A stretch of 64,000 nucleotides of DNA, taken from positions 14,275,501 through 14,339,500 of the forward strand of contig CANTUQ010000112.1 of the NCBI GenBank assembly GCA_947683425.1, read 5' to 3'. Shown in pieces: positions 33,976-44,643 of this stretch; the first letter of the stretch is position 1; the number at the start of each line of letters is the position of its first letter. The translations under genes were made by a program, and so were the position numbers. This stretch comes from Excoecaria cochinchinensis. Its lineage: Eukaryota > Streptophyta > Magnoliopsida > Malpighiales > Euphorbiaceae. The notes under the pieces are model-generated. The model was not told where the DNA came from. It was given only the letters and a program-made list of their open reading frames with translations, and ran no database searches.

Positions 33976-34614
33976 CTAATTCTTTTTAAGAGACATTCTA
34001 GGATCATAAGGTGTTCTCACAGGCACTACATCAAAGCAGTTAAATTTTTTCAATAATTTTTCGATATAATATGATTGACTCAAGGAAAAACCACTTTTAG
34101 TTTTCCTAATTCTGATGCCTAGTATTACATCAGCTTCTCCTAAGTCTTTCATGTCAAAGTGAGAGGACAAAGACATTTTTGTTTCTTTCACCACATCAAT
34201 ATTAGAACAAAAAATAAGCATCTCATCAACATATAAACAAATAATCACACAATTTGAACCCAAGATCTCAGAATATATGCAATAGTTAGATCCATTCACA
34301 ATATACCCATTAGTCACTAATGTTTTATCAAATATTTCATACCATTGTTTAGGAGCTTGCATTAAACCATAAAGAGACTTTCTAAGCTTACATGCCTTGT
34401 TCTTTTGACAGGGAAACACAAAATCTTCTAGTTGTTCCATGTAAATTTTCTCTTCTAATTCTCCATCCAAAAAGGCAATTTTTACATACATTTGATGTAT
34501 CATAAGGTTATGAATAGCTACAAGTGTAATTAGAATCCTAATAGTGGTTATTTTGGTCACTAGAGAATATGTGTTAAAATAGTCAATGACTTTCTTTTGA
34601 GTGTATCTTACCAC
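33976..34614 (-). pseudogene. Copia reverse transcriptase fragment (212 codons)
   Basis: Typical copia RT: HQMYVKIAFLDGELEEKIYM, LRKSLYGLMQAPKQWYE, CLYVDEMLIF, FDMKDLGEADVILGI, SQSYYIEKLLKKF. The active-site YVDD is YVDE here, which would destroy metal binding. Sequence up to about 35050 continues the integrase-RT region on other frames. Confidence 0.87.
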
Positions 34615-35099
34615 TACTAATCTTGCCTTAAATTTTTCAATAGACCCATCAAGTCTTGTTTTCCTTTTAAATATCCATTTGCACCTAATAGGTTTATTTC
34701 TCTTAGGTAAATCAATTAAGTCCTAGGTGTGGTTTGTCATTATTGAATTTAACTCACTTTTAATTGCTTCTTTTCAAAATACAGTATCTATTGAAGTCAT
34801 TGCTTCTTCTTAAGTCTTGGGATCTTCTTTAATTAGAAATGTAGAGACTATATCTAAATTAATTTTAGAAGTGTTTTCTAGCAGGAAGAAAGTAATAAAA
34901 TCTGGTCCAAAATTATTATCTATTTTTCTTCTTTTACTCCTAAGTTCATTTGAATTTTTATTTGGAATATAAGCATTAGGTAAAGTATTTGGTATCTCAA
35001 CATGACTAATTCCACTAACATTATTATTAATTATTTTCTTTAAGGGAAACACAGATTCAAAAAATCAATCATCTCTAGATTCACAAATAGAATAATCAG

Positions 35100-36358
35100 T
35101 TAATGACATGAATCTATATGCAATACTATTTTGGGCATATCAAATAAAGACGCAATCAAAAGTTTTAGGTCCAATATTAGATTTTCTAAAAGTTGGTATT
35201 CTAACCTTAGCTAAACATCCCCACACTTTCAAATAGTTCAGGTTAGATGCAAAGCCTTTCCACATTTCATAAAGAGTTTTGTCCTTTTTTCTTATGAGGA
35301 ACTGTATTAAGAATATAACAGGTTGTTAGCACAGCTTCCCCCCACATGTTATTTGACATACCAAAACTTAAAAACGTGGCATTCATCATTTCTTTAAGTG
35401 TTCTATTTTTTCTTTCAGCTATTCCATTTTGTTGAGGTGTGTAAGGTGCACTATTTTCATGAACAATGCTATTTATTTCACAAAATTATTTAAGAAAATT
35501 CATCCTATATTATCCACCCTTATCAGATCTAAGTCTTTTTATTTTCTTATCCAATTAATTCTCTACTTCAACTTTATATTTCAAAAACATTTTTGCAGCT
35601 TCATCTTTAGATTTTAATAGATATATTTTGATGTATCTAGAAAAATCATCAATAAAGGTGATATGATATTTTTTGCCACCTCTACTTATAACATTCATAA
35701 AATTAGCCAAATCAGAATGCATTAATTCAAGCACTTTAGTAATTCTAGCAGTGATAGGTTTAAAAGGTTTTTTGACGAATTTAGCTTTAACACAAATATA
35801 ACATTTTAAACTATGATCATTATTAACAGCGCTAATTAAGTGCATATTTTTAAGCCTTTTAATAGAAGCATAATTCACATGACCTAATCTACCAAGCCAC
35901 ATATCCATAGATTCAACCATATAAGCAGAAGTAGAAGAACTACCATTAGAATCAACGTAAATAGTGTTCAAAACGTACAGTCCATCAGCTAAGTACCCTT
36001 TCCCCACAAATGTCCCATTTCTAGTAATTATAACCTTATCAGCCTCAAGAGTAATTTTTAGTCTAGCCTTATGAAGCAAACTATCAGAAATTAAGTTCCT
36101 ACGTAGGGAAGGCACACATAAAGCATTATTTAAGGCCAAAGTTTTTCTAAATGTTAATTTAAGGAGAATTTTCCCTTTACCAAGTACACCAGTAGTAGTG
36201 GTGTTTTCCATGTAGACACAGTCTCCATCTGAAGCTTCCTCAAGGTTGTGAAACAGCTCTTTATTCGAGTAGAGATGCCTAGTAACTCCAGTATCCAGCA
36301 CCCAATCTACCTTGTTTTCCTCCAAGTTTGATGCTACAACAGCAGCAATGATCTCCAC
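35100..36358 (-). pseudogene. Copia protease, GAG-pre-integrase and integrase remnant
   Basis: The main open part is 35555-36358 (267 codons). A protease-like WVLDTGVTRHLYSN (the usual DSG is DTG) is followed by GAG-pre-integrase (MWLGRLGHVNYASIKRLK, then CYICVKAKFVKKPF) and the integrase N-terminal core (MHSDLANFMNVISRGGKKY, FIDDFSRYIKIYLLKSKDE). The remainder toward 35100 is the integrase core in broken frames. It would have processed the polyprotein and inserted cDNA. Confidence 0.85.
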
Positions 36359-36369
36359 TTTCTCGATGA

Positions 36370-37215
36370 GATTTGACTGTAGAGCAAGTTAAGCTGCAGG
36401 TTTTTGTTGGTTTGGAATTTGTCGAGTCTTCTTTTTGAAGCATTGATATGTCTTATGGCTTGTTTTTCCATAGACATAACAGTTGATCAGCTTTTTTTTG
36501 GATTTTTGCATCTCCTTTTTTGACTATTTGTTTGGATAATTCTGCCCCTTCTTTCCTTTGCCTTTGAACCTGTCTTTAAAAGGAATAATAGATTCAACAA
36601 TGTTAGTATTAACAAAAAAGAAGATGAAGATAATAGCTTATCTTTCAATCCGTTAGCCTCCTTTGTTCTTATATGACTGATAAGCTCCTGCAAAGTCATG
36701 TCTTTCTTCTTGTGTTTTAAGTGATTCTGTAATCACTCCAGGAAGGTGGGAATTTTTCCAGTAAAACATTGGCTTCCAGCAGCTCACATATCTCCATTCC
36801 TTCATTGAGTATGTCAGCCATAAGATCTCCATACTCATGCACTTGGTCAATGATCGGCTTCTCATCAACCATCTAGAACTGCAACCATTTACCTACAACA
36901 TATTTCTTTTTCCTAGCATCATCAGCATGATATTTCTTTTGTAGAGTGTCCCATATAATTTAGGCAGATTTTTTATTAACAAACAAATCAAAAAGGGAAT
37001 TAGTCATGTGGTTTAAGAGGTGACCTTAACAGTCTTATTGTCTTTCTCAAATTTCTTTCTAGCATCATCATCAGAAATGGTTGAAACATCAGCGATATGA
37101 GGTTCTGCATGCAAATCATTAAAAAGCACATAATCAATTTCAAGCTATTCAAAAAAGATTAGCAGTTTTTGAGACCAACGCTTGTAGTTAATCCCATCAA
37201 GAGGTTCAAGTTTTA
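36370..37215 (-). pseudogene. Copia gag remnant
   Basis: Minus-strand pieces in several frames with copia gag phrases (VLLEKFPPSW, KKKDMTLQELISHIRTKE) and a zinc-knuckle-like CYVYGKTSHKTYQC near 36430-36480. Frameshifts and stops throughout. Confidence 0.7.
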
Positions 37216-37285
37216 ACAAATCAGGTAACGATTTCAGATAACATCAGACATATTGGGAAACAAAAGAGAAATTTTTCTTTCAAAT

Positions 37286-37808
37286 TGTAGGAGGAAATAG
37301 GGAAGAACAAAAGAAAACTTATCAAGATTGTTGAGCTGTGCCGTGGATAACCACTGCCAAAGAGAAATTTTGCGGTCAAATTGTAGGAGGAAACGGGGAA
37401 GAACAAAAGAAAAATTATCAAGATTATTGAGCTGTGCTATGGACAACCATTGCCAAAGAGAAATTTTGCTTTCAAATTGTAGGAGAAACTGGAAAAAACA
37501 AAAGAAAACTTATCAAGACTGTTCAGCTGTGTCGTGGACAACCACTGCCTTGAAAGCAAAATTCCGGCGAGACCTCGGTGCAATCTAGTAACCGGTCGCT
37601 CAAAATCAAGAGTTAAGCATATTTAAAAATCAAAATGTTGAGAGAAAAACGTTAAGAGGTGCCCAAGCGGGCGCAACGCGGTAATAATTCCAAAATTCAC
37701 TGTCAATATAATTAATCCTAACTAAAATACATCTCTATATAAATAGAAAGTCAAGAAGCAAAAGTTTAGATGTGGGATAAAGAACCCCACAAGCCATTTT
37801 ATTCAACA
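37286..37808 (-). repeat. Copia 5' LTR with local triplication
   Basis: Matches the split LTR. Its first ~290 bp contain three diverged ~96-bp copies starting TTGTAGGAG (about 37285, 37381 and 37476), whereas the other LTR has one. It ends TTTTATTCAACA. No initiator-Met PBS is visible inside the boundary. Confidence 0.8.
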
Positions 37809-37894
37809 ATTTTAACATTCTCATTAATAATTCTTTAGGTACAACAAATTCTTAATTATCAATCAAATGAAAACTATATATCATTGCCTACAAT

Positions 37895-38270
37895 ATATGC
37901 AGAGTTATGTGATGTTTTGACAGGTTTGAAAGAAGCTTGGAATCGAGGATCGCGCTAGGTTTCTCTTCAAGTTGACAACAATAGCATTGTTGGAGCTCTC
38001 CCCTATGATACGCCTTCTCCTCCAGCTCATAAGGCTTTGTTTCTTCGCATTAAAGAGCTACTCAACCGTGCTTTGGGTTATTCGAGTTTCTCCTGTTTAT
38101 AGAGAAGCTAGCACAGCGGAATTCATGGCCAATTTAGCCTTATCTAATCAGCATCGGTTCTATTGATTTGATCGATCCCCTAGGCTTGCGTCTTGTTTTT
38201 CTCGGTGATGCTTTTGGAGTGTCCTTTCATAGAGTTGTTAATTGTAAGTTTATTTTGCTTTCTTCTATTA
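37895..38270 (+). pseudogene. LINE 3' end: RNase H-like domain fragment
   Basis: Plus-strand frames read AELCDVLTGLKEAWNRGSR, a stop, VSLQVDNNSIVGAL, then HKALFLRIKELL, REA.TAEFMANLAL and a terminal DPLGLRLVFLGDAFGV-like tail. This is the plant LINE / RVT_3 RNase H arrangement (catalytic-type E and D, terminal REAN..AD-like motif). A-rich sequence follows at about 38270-38290. It is a 5'-truncated, frameshifted insertion. Confidence 0.65.
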
Positions 38271-38567
38271 AAAAAAAAATAAAAAGTAAAATTGTAAACT
38301 GGCTGCCATTAATTCAGGTACCAAAATTTATTTTCTTTAAGCTAATTAAAATTTCAAATTCAAGCTTTAAAAAAAAAAAAAAAAAAATCAATATTAAAAA
38401 AATTCTATTCCACGATGAGCCGATCAGACTCCATCAGTATTTATCTCGACTTTCGAATAACAGTAATCATATAAACAAAAATAACAATTGATGATTAATT
38501 AAAATTCTAAAAATGTAGTAACAATCGGACGAAGCAATAAGTAAGCATGGGAAAAGCTAGCAAAAAC
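38271..38567. other. AT-rich spacer
   Basis: A-runs at about 38270 and 38370-38388. No gene seen. Confidence 0.5.
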
Positions 38568-38990
38568 TCAAAGATAAGGTCTCCTAGCTTCAGATCCAAA
38601 TCGAGCTCTTCTAATATTAGATCGACGTTTCCTGTATATAATTCCTCCAAACGCCAACAATCCAGCTCCTGCTAGGGTTCCTATTGCAATTCCGGCCTTC
38701 TGTCCCCTACTCAGTCCCCCACCGGATGACCCTTCCTCTTGGGGTATTTCAGCTCTTGGAGGAGCTGCCGAAGGAGGAGGAATTGTAGGCAGTGTCGTTG
38801 GGGTCGGAGATAGTGGTGATGGTGATGGTGATGGTGATGGTGATGGTGTAGAGGGTCCTGGTGCAGGTGTTAAAGCTTCAAATGCAAAAAAGCTTGCAGG
38901 AGATGATCGATGGTTTGATGAGGTTGTGAAAATTATGTAGTGAAGGAATAGGATAAGAAAGAAACAGAATTTAAGATATATTGTTGCCAT
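38568..38990 (-). CDS. Small proline-rich membrane protein (140 aa), paralog 1
   Basis: Single-exon ORF. The N-terminal ~25 residues form a hydrophobic signal peptide (FCFFLILFLHYIIFTTSS). Residues ~42-80 are a Pro/Ser-rich segment with SPSPSP repeats, as in arabinogalactan/extensin-like proteins and likely hydroxyprolinated and glycosylated. Then GGLSRGQKAGIAIGTLAGAG leads into a transmembrane helix and a basic cytosolic tail (YRKRRSNIRRARFGSEARRPYL). Predicted as a type I plasma-membrane or cell-wall-associated protein; I recognise the architecture from plants but not a named gene. It is 46 percent or less of the usual AGP-like size range, but the ORF is complete. A TATA box and promoter block are shared with the paralog at 41459-41974. 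No premature stops, in contrast to its surroundings. Confidence 0.82.
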   Translation of the reverse strand: MATIYLKFCFFLILFLHYIIFTTSSNHRSSPASFFAFEALTPAPGPSTPSPSPSPSPSPLSPTPTTLPTIPPPSAAPPRAEIPQEEGSSGGGLSRGQKAGIAIGTLAGAGLLAFGGIIYRKRRSNIRRARFGSEARRPYL

Positions 38991-39024
38991 TAGTAAGATT
39001 CAAAAGTTGAAGCAAATTCAAGGC

Positions 39025-39046
39025 CTGTGGCAATTTATATATATGT
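39025..39046 (-). promoter_or_regulatory. TATA box of paralog 1
   Basis: On the minus strand ATATATATAAATTGCC lies ~45 bp upstream of the start codon. Paralog 2 has TTATAAATTGCC in the same place. Confidence 0.65.
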
Positions 39047-39130
39047 GCAGAATGTTAGAACAAAAGGAGAAAACAACAGAGGACATAGTAAAGATCATCA
39101 AGTCTTCTTGTGAATTTAAGCTACAAGAAA

Positions 39131-39180
39131 ACATGAATTGCCGGCCCTCCAGCTAATTTCCACCATCGCTTCCAACAACA
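39131..39180 (-). promoter_or_regulatory. Conserved promoter block upstream of paralog 1
   Basis: ATTGCCGGC..., GCTAATTTCCAC and CTTCCAACAAC (plus-strand reading) recur in the same order at 42104-42155 upstream of paralog 2, at a similar distance (~140-190 bp) from the ATG. The intervening bases have diverged. Confidence 0.6.
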
Positions 39181-41458
39181 AATGCCCATTCATATGTATA
39201 TATTTGCCAACTCTTTCCATTTAGTGTTGCTTGTTTCTTTCTGCTTTTACACAAGCATGCATTTTTTTTTTTTCAAAAGCTCATAGTAAAGATCATAAAC
39301 GTAGCATAATATAGGTTGGGTTTCAAACACTAGAACTTACAGCTGGAGAGTTAAAGTATCACTAAATTAAAGCTTGTTGATATGATAAGTAATTTTTTTA
39401 CGTTAAGTTTGGGGAAGGATATGATAAATATTTAATTTTAAGCTTGATCAAATCAATATACAGTTTTATTTCAAAAAAAAAAAATCAATATACAGCTGTT
39501 CAATATATATATAGCCAAAATTGGGGAATAATTTCATTCGCTGTAATTGTAATTGGGTATTTACTCTAATAATAATTCGGTCATAAACGAAAAAATCGTC
39601 CCATAAAAATATTTCGACTCTTTAAATATTGCAACTAAAATCATTTTAATCGGAATACCATAAATTTGCTGGAATGTTAATGTGATAATTCATATTAATT
39701 TAGAACATTTCACGTAATATGTTTTAAAATGTTATACATGATATATTTTGAAATATTTTAATCTGCAACTAGCGTGGGATTCATAGTATTATAGGAAAAG
39801 TAAGTTTAGTTGAAATATTTACAGAATTAAGTTGAGTATAGGTACAATTAAGAAACTTTTCAATCATTGGCAAACAGGAAGTCATGAATGGCATCAAATG
39901 AGTGAGGAAACTAATTTTTTTTTTCATTGCTGGAACTGGTTTGCTCAATATCAAACTCCTTTGCAAATGACTTGAAGGCAATGTGGCGTAATTTCAATAT
40001 TAATTGGATTAGAAGAAAGAAAAATATTCAAGAACCAAACACGACAAAAGAATTTCTGAATCATGCCATTTATTTTGTAAATTTCATGAGAAAATCTCTT
40101 ACCGGTACCATTTAAAAGTTCAATGATATTTCTTATTAAGTTATCCAGGTTTCTAAAATCTTGCAAACTTGGCCTTGACTTTCAGGTGGGAGTGGCACTA
40201 ATTGTGTTCTAGCAATTAATGGCATACAATTTTATGTTAGTGATCAGACCTTTGTGTCAGCTGGTAGAACCGATTGCTTTAATTTGTTCTATTTCCAATT
40301 TTTCACTTCTTAGCCTATGTTGTATATGTAATATAGTATTACTCTACATCAAATTTAAGGGATCAATGTAACTATATATATATATTTTTAACTCTTATTT
40401 TAAGAGTGTTGTAACAATATGGTGGGTTGATTTTAATGAAATTGAACTTTAACAAATTGATAAGTTAGTTTGGATAGTTTGGATTTATGAGATTGAGAAT
40501 CTAAAAATTTTGATTTTATTATTAATTTTTAATAAAAAATTGTTATTACAAAAAATTCATAGTAGAATATTGTATAAAAATTTAAAAATAGCAACTGAAA
40601 AGGAAAATAAAAAATATTATTTTAAAAAAAGCGACCAACTCACTCTGAGTGGCTATTAGTATAGCGACAATACTTCTAACGACCGACAAAAATTGGTTGC
40701 TAATGAGTCAAAATCGACGCTAAAACAGTTTAGCAACCGATTTTAATCCTTCAGTATGTCAGTCGCTAAACTATTTTTTTGTAATGTTAATTATCATTGT
40801 TTTAAATCCTTTGAGACAATGTTTAAAGTTATTATCTACGGCTTTTTGTTTATGTGTGTTTTCATAGCCAATTTTCATTGTTTTAAGTCTCATTACTAAT
40901 AACATTTTAAGTTATTACTCATAGCTTTTTGTCGTAGCAAAAAGTGTATTGTAATGGCTTCATCACTAAAATTTTTTTTATAAGGGAAGTATGTGCTATG
41001 ACAAGCGATGACTTCAAAACAGTTGCTAATACAATTAGCAACAGAAATATATGATTAGACATGAATTTCGAAATCGCTATTGAGCATTTTTTCGGTGAAA
41101 AGTAGGAAAAGTTTAATTGAAGAATTTGAATAGAGAATTTGCAGAGAAATACTAAAATAAAATTGGAAATTATTTGAGAAATTATTTATAGTTAAATATA
41201 ATAAAATTAATTTCCTTCAACAAATTAATACTTAGCTATTTTTATCTATTTAGTAAACATGTTTATATCAAAATATAATACAAAATTAATAATTTTTTTT
41301 TTATTTGTCAACAATACAAAAATAATAATTTAAATACCACTGTCACAAGTAATTATTTATGAATTAAAAAAATTTATGATATTAAAACAAACAAATAAAA
41401 ATTGTTACTTAAGTGCAAATAAACATTTAGTCAGCTTCTGCAATTTCTGGGGCAGAAG
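39181..41458. other. Intergenic, with relic of a CACTA-type end
   Basis: No supported gene; short frames at 39781-40166 lack recognisable domains. At about 40630-40790, GCGACCAACTC...TTTAGCAACCG...CAGTCGCTAAAC and the end TTTTTTTGTAATG resemble a decayed CACTA terminus with subterminal repeats. About 40920-41060 has further TTGCTAAT/AGCAACAG motifs. Confidence 0.4.
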
Positions 41459-41974
41459 CTACTGGACTTGAAAATATGGAGTCATAGCCTCAGATCCAGA
41501 TCGAGCTGTTCTAGTATTAGAGCGGCGTTTCATGTAAATTATTCCCCCAAACACCAACAGCCCTGACCCTGCTACACTTCCAATCACAATTCCTGCCTTT
41601 TGTCCACCTCTCAGTCCATCTGCAGATGACCCTTTCTCTTCTGGCGGCTGAGACAGTAGTGGTTCCGACGGTGGAGAAGGAGTTAATGCTGGTGGCGGTG
41701 GTGGTAAAGTAGGAGTCAATGCTGGTGGCGGTGGTGGTAAAGTAGAAGGAGTCAATGCTGGTGGCGGTGGTGAAGGAGAAGGTGAAGCAGGTGCAGTTGC
41801 AGGTGCTGAATCAGGTGCGGGAGGGTGTATTGGTGTTGTTATAGGAGCTGGTGCTGATTCAAATTCGAAAAACTTTACAGGTTTTAATCGATGTGAAGAT
41901 ATTAAAGGTATGAAGATTGTGGAGTGAAGCAATAGGATGATATAGAAACTGAGGTGATTAAGTTTGATTGCCAT
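41459..41974 (-). CDS. Small proline-rich membrane protein (171 aa), paralog 2
   Basis: Single-exon ORF, a tandem paralog of 38568-38990. It has a signal peptide (LSFYIILLLHSTIFIPLISS), a conserved HR..P..FFEFE segment, then a long Pro-rich domain with three PPPPALTP repeats and APAPA/SPSPSPPPP stretches (extensin/AGP-like). After GLRGGQKAGIVIGSVAGSG comes a transmembrane helix and a basic tail (MKRRSNTRTARSGSEAMTPY). The juxtamembrane and tail region is far better conserved with paralog 1 than the Pro-rich domain, which expands by repeat-unit duplication. Predicted at the cell surface; function unknown. Confidence 0.82.
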   Translation of the reverse strand: MAIKLNHLSFYIILLLHSTIFIPLISSHRLKPVKFFEFESAPAPITTPIHPPAPDSAPATAPASPSPSPPPPALTPSTLPPPPPALTPTLPPPPPALTPSPPSEPLLSQPPEEKGSSADGLRGGQKAGIVIGSVAGSGLLVFGGIIYMKRRSNTRTARSGSEAMTPYFQVQ

Positions 41975-42018
41975 TAATTCTTAAAAACTGAATGCAAATT
42001 ATTGCAAGTATGGGAGAT

Positions 42019-42155
42019 TTGGCAATTTATAACTGTTGAAACTGAAAAACAACATTGGAAACATCGTACCTAAACTGTTCTTATGGATCGAAATTAAAAT
42101 GGAAACATAATTTGCCGGCTGCTTTAGTAATTTCCACTAAAGTAAACTTCCAACA
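42019..42155 (-). promoter_or_regulatory. Promoter of paralog 2 (TATA plus conserved block)
   Basis: Minus-strand TTATAAATTGCC at about 42021-42035, ~50 bp upstream of the ATG. The block at 42104-42155 (ATTTGCCGGC, AGTAATTTCCAC, CTTCCAACAAC on the plus strand) is shared with paralog 1. Confidence 0.6.
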
Positions 42156-43260
42156 ACACTGCACCATATTTATTTGTTATTATAATACATATATACTGCT
42201 GACTCTTGCATTCACAAATGTTCATCCGTTAACAATTCCATGGAAATTTTTATTTAATTAATGATGCTTGTTCTTTTCTTTTTGCAATATATACCATGCT
42301 TATCGGAATTCACATACATATATTTTAGATATAGCAAATTTGCAACCTCAACCAATTCGAATATGAAACTCGATCTAATTTGTCAACCGTTAAATCAGTT
42401 TAATCTACAAAGTGATGACTTAATTCATTTATAACCTACTTATATTATATGTGATTTTATAATACAATTATACAATGTGAATATAAAAATAATTATTTTT
42501 ATAAATTATACATATATATATTTTTATTTTTAATAAAAATTTAAAAAAAAATGCAACCATTTAATATAATAGTCCATTTGGGTCATATGACTTATTAGAA
42601 AATTAAAAAAGTGTGCAGCAAACAAAAAAAAAATATTTATTTGTGAATTAAATAATGTGATAGAAAAAAATAACAATTGACGAAAAAAAACATAAACATG
42701 CAAAAAATTAACATAGTTTGGTATTAAATCCATATTCATGAGCCGAAGATAGCAAAAGTCTACTAATCAAAATAGAGATACAAAGATTTTAACGTTTGAC
42801 TCTCAATCCAAATTTCAAATATACCTAATAATCTCATCAAAATCCAATACACAATTTTTACAAAATTCTCATATTTTTGCAAGCATTGAATATTTTCTCA
42901 TTATAGATGCTACTAAATAAATACATACATCTGGACAAAAATCAAACATTAAAAGAGTGATGGAATTGTAACAGTAATTATTTTTATTAGTTTAAATAAT
43001 GGAGTTATTTTATTTCTAATTAGATCAAATATTTTGAAGCACTTGCCATCCTATGTATAAGGGTGATCACGCCATCCTATATATGTATAAGGGTGATCCC
43101 GGTTTGGTTCTAATTCGAAAATTGCAAAATTTCTGAAATTGTATTGAAGTTCGGTTTTTAAAAAAATTGAAGGAACATAAATATATTGAAAAGTAAACAA
43201 ATCCGTATTAAATTGTATTTAAAAATCAGTCCAATTTGATAGGTTATTTTAGTCCTTTCA
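42156..43260. other. AT-rich intergenic
   Basis: No gene seen. About 43046-43103 holds a short tandem duplication of GCCATCCTAT..TATAAGGGTGATC. The last bases, TCA (43258-43260), are the target duplication of the CACTA element. Confidence 0.5.
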
Positions 43261-43284
43261 CACTACAAGAAAATCAGAGTTTCC

Positions 43285-43700
43285 CGAAGGAAATTCCCGA
43301 CGGAAAGTCAAGAATTTCCGTCGGGAAATTAAATTACCGACGGAATTCAATTCCGTCGGTGATGTGACCGTAGGCAAAATTTCCGACGGAAATTATTCCG
43401 TCGGCAATTTTACCGACGGAATATGAATTTCCGTCGGAAAAATTGCCGACGGAAAATTAATTTCCGTCGGTAATTGTGCCGACGGAAGTTAAATTCCGTC
43501 GGGAAATTACCGACGGAATAGTAATTTCCGTCGGTAATTTCCCGACAGAAATTACTATTCCGTCGGTAATATTTAGAATTTTTTTTATTTTTCCCGACGG
43601 AATAGTAATTTCCGTCGGTAATTTCCCGACGGAAATTACTATTCCGTCGGGAAAAATTCGATTTTTTTTTTACCGACGGAATTTTCCGTCGGTAATTTAA
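43285..43700. repeat. Subterminal array, type A (CCGACGGAA/TTCCGTCGG)
   Basis: About twenty copies of CCGACGGAA or its complement TTCCGTCGG, mostly as facing pairs with 8-12-bp centres. In En/Spm-type elements such arrays bind the element-encoded TNPA-like protein. Frames on both strands here come from the repeats and are not genes. Confidence 0.9.
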
Positions 43701-44277
43701 AAATGCTAATAAAAAAAATTTATTTTTCATTTTAAAAATACAGATATGAAATTATAAATGATCCTAAATAAGCAAAAACCAATGTAATTGAATTACATGT
43801 ACATCATTAAATTAAATTTGTCCATGAAATATCATCAAAATAAAAATAATCTAATAAAAACCTGCAGCCAATTGAAAAATGTAAGGGAAGAAATTAAACT
43901 ACCCGGTAAATTCCCAATGCAAATTGAGCAATATTGGCATCAATCTATAGCCCAGAAAGATCAACCCGAGCACCAACATGCTTATAGGCCCTAAAGAGGA
44001 AAGCTAAGTAAATGCATTTGTCCATGTTAAATTAAGCATATGTGTTTTATTCTCACTATACAATCTATTTATATTTACATTCTAATTTCTCTTCTTAACA
44101 AATTCCACAGTTTATTAAAGAATGTCAAGAAAGTTCACAAAAGACGCACTATCATTTCTTTTATTATTCTTCTGAAGGCACTGAACATGGACTACTCAAC
44201 CAGTACAAGACTTTGATATTTTTAATTTTTTTAACAAAAAGTGTAAGAATCAAATTCCAAATTTGGCCTTCCAATTG

Positions 44278-44290
44278 ATATTATATAAAC
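44278..44290 (+). promoter_or_regulatory. TATA box of the small secreted peptide ORF
   Basis: ATATTATATAAAC lies ~100 bp before the ATG at 44386, followed by a CT/CA-rich leader typical of plant 5' UTRs. Confidence 0.5.
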
Positions 44291-44385
44291 ACTACACTAT
44301 CTTCTCCATTCTCAACCTAGCTAAGCTCTTCCTTTCATTACACAACCATAGTCCAACTCTCACAAATATTCAAACTTATAAGATC

Positions 44386-44517
44386 ATGAAATTACTAAAG
44401 GTTCTGTTGATTCTTGTCGCTTTAATGTCTCTACTCCTCACCATTTCTGCATTGCCAATCGACCTCCACATAATAAAAACAAAACACTCTGAACATCATA
44501 AGATATTAACACCCTAA
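44386..44517 (+). CDS. Small secreted peptide-like ORF (43 aa)
   Basis: ATG chosen because it follows a TATA box and a plausible 5' UTR and begins directly with a signal peptide (MKLLKVLLILVALMSLLLT). The mature part is only ~20 residues (LPIDLHIIKTKHSEHHKIL) with no cysteines. An upstream in-frame ATG at 44263 lies before the TATA box and is rejected. It lies inside CACTA-1, on the opposite strand to the transit-peptide exon. It may be the first exon of a captured small-peptide gene, truncated. Family not recognised. Confidence 0.4.
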   Translation: MKLLKVLLILVALMSLLLTISALPIDLHIIKTKHSEHHKILTP

Positions 44518-44604
44518 AATACAAAATAAATTCACTGAACAGTTAAACCACAAAAGGTCAAACCAAGCAAACAGAGATCATAAGAGCAATTAGTGAATAC
44601 TCAC

Positions 44605-44643
44605 ACCAAGGAGGCTTTGAAAGGTTGGGTATCGCGAACCCAC
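44605..44643 (-). pseudogene. Distal part of the split transit-peptide exon
   Basis: In-frame continuation (VRDTQPFKASLV-like) ending at donor GTGAGT. No clear downstream exon was found before the CACTA-1 left end; TTTTGTATTTTAG at about 44516-44528 (minus) is a possible acceptor. Confidence 0.4.

Larger units (their letters stand above)
29679..37808 (-). mobile_element. Degenerate Ty1/copia retrotransposon
   Basis: Minus-strand element between two LTR copies (29679-32736, split by a solo LTR, and 37286-37808). Minus order is gag, protease/GAG-pre-integrase, integrase, RT, RNase H: the copia order, with integrase before RT. All domains are broken by stops and frameshifts. The LTRs differ by a ~100-bp indel and by a local triplication. 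No matching target duplication was found (ATACG versus ATTTT), consistent with age or imprecise ends. Confidence 0.85.

Noticed and set aside
39781..40166. Short ORFs on both strands between the two proline-rich genes
   Set aside because: No start context, domain or splice evidence; AT-rich intergenic sequence.
43410..43730. ORFs over the left end of CACTA-1
   Set aside because: Encoded by the CCGACGG subterminal palindromes; same artefact on both strands.
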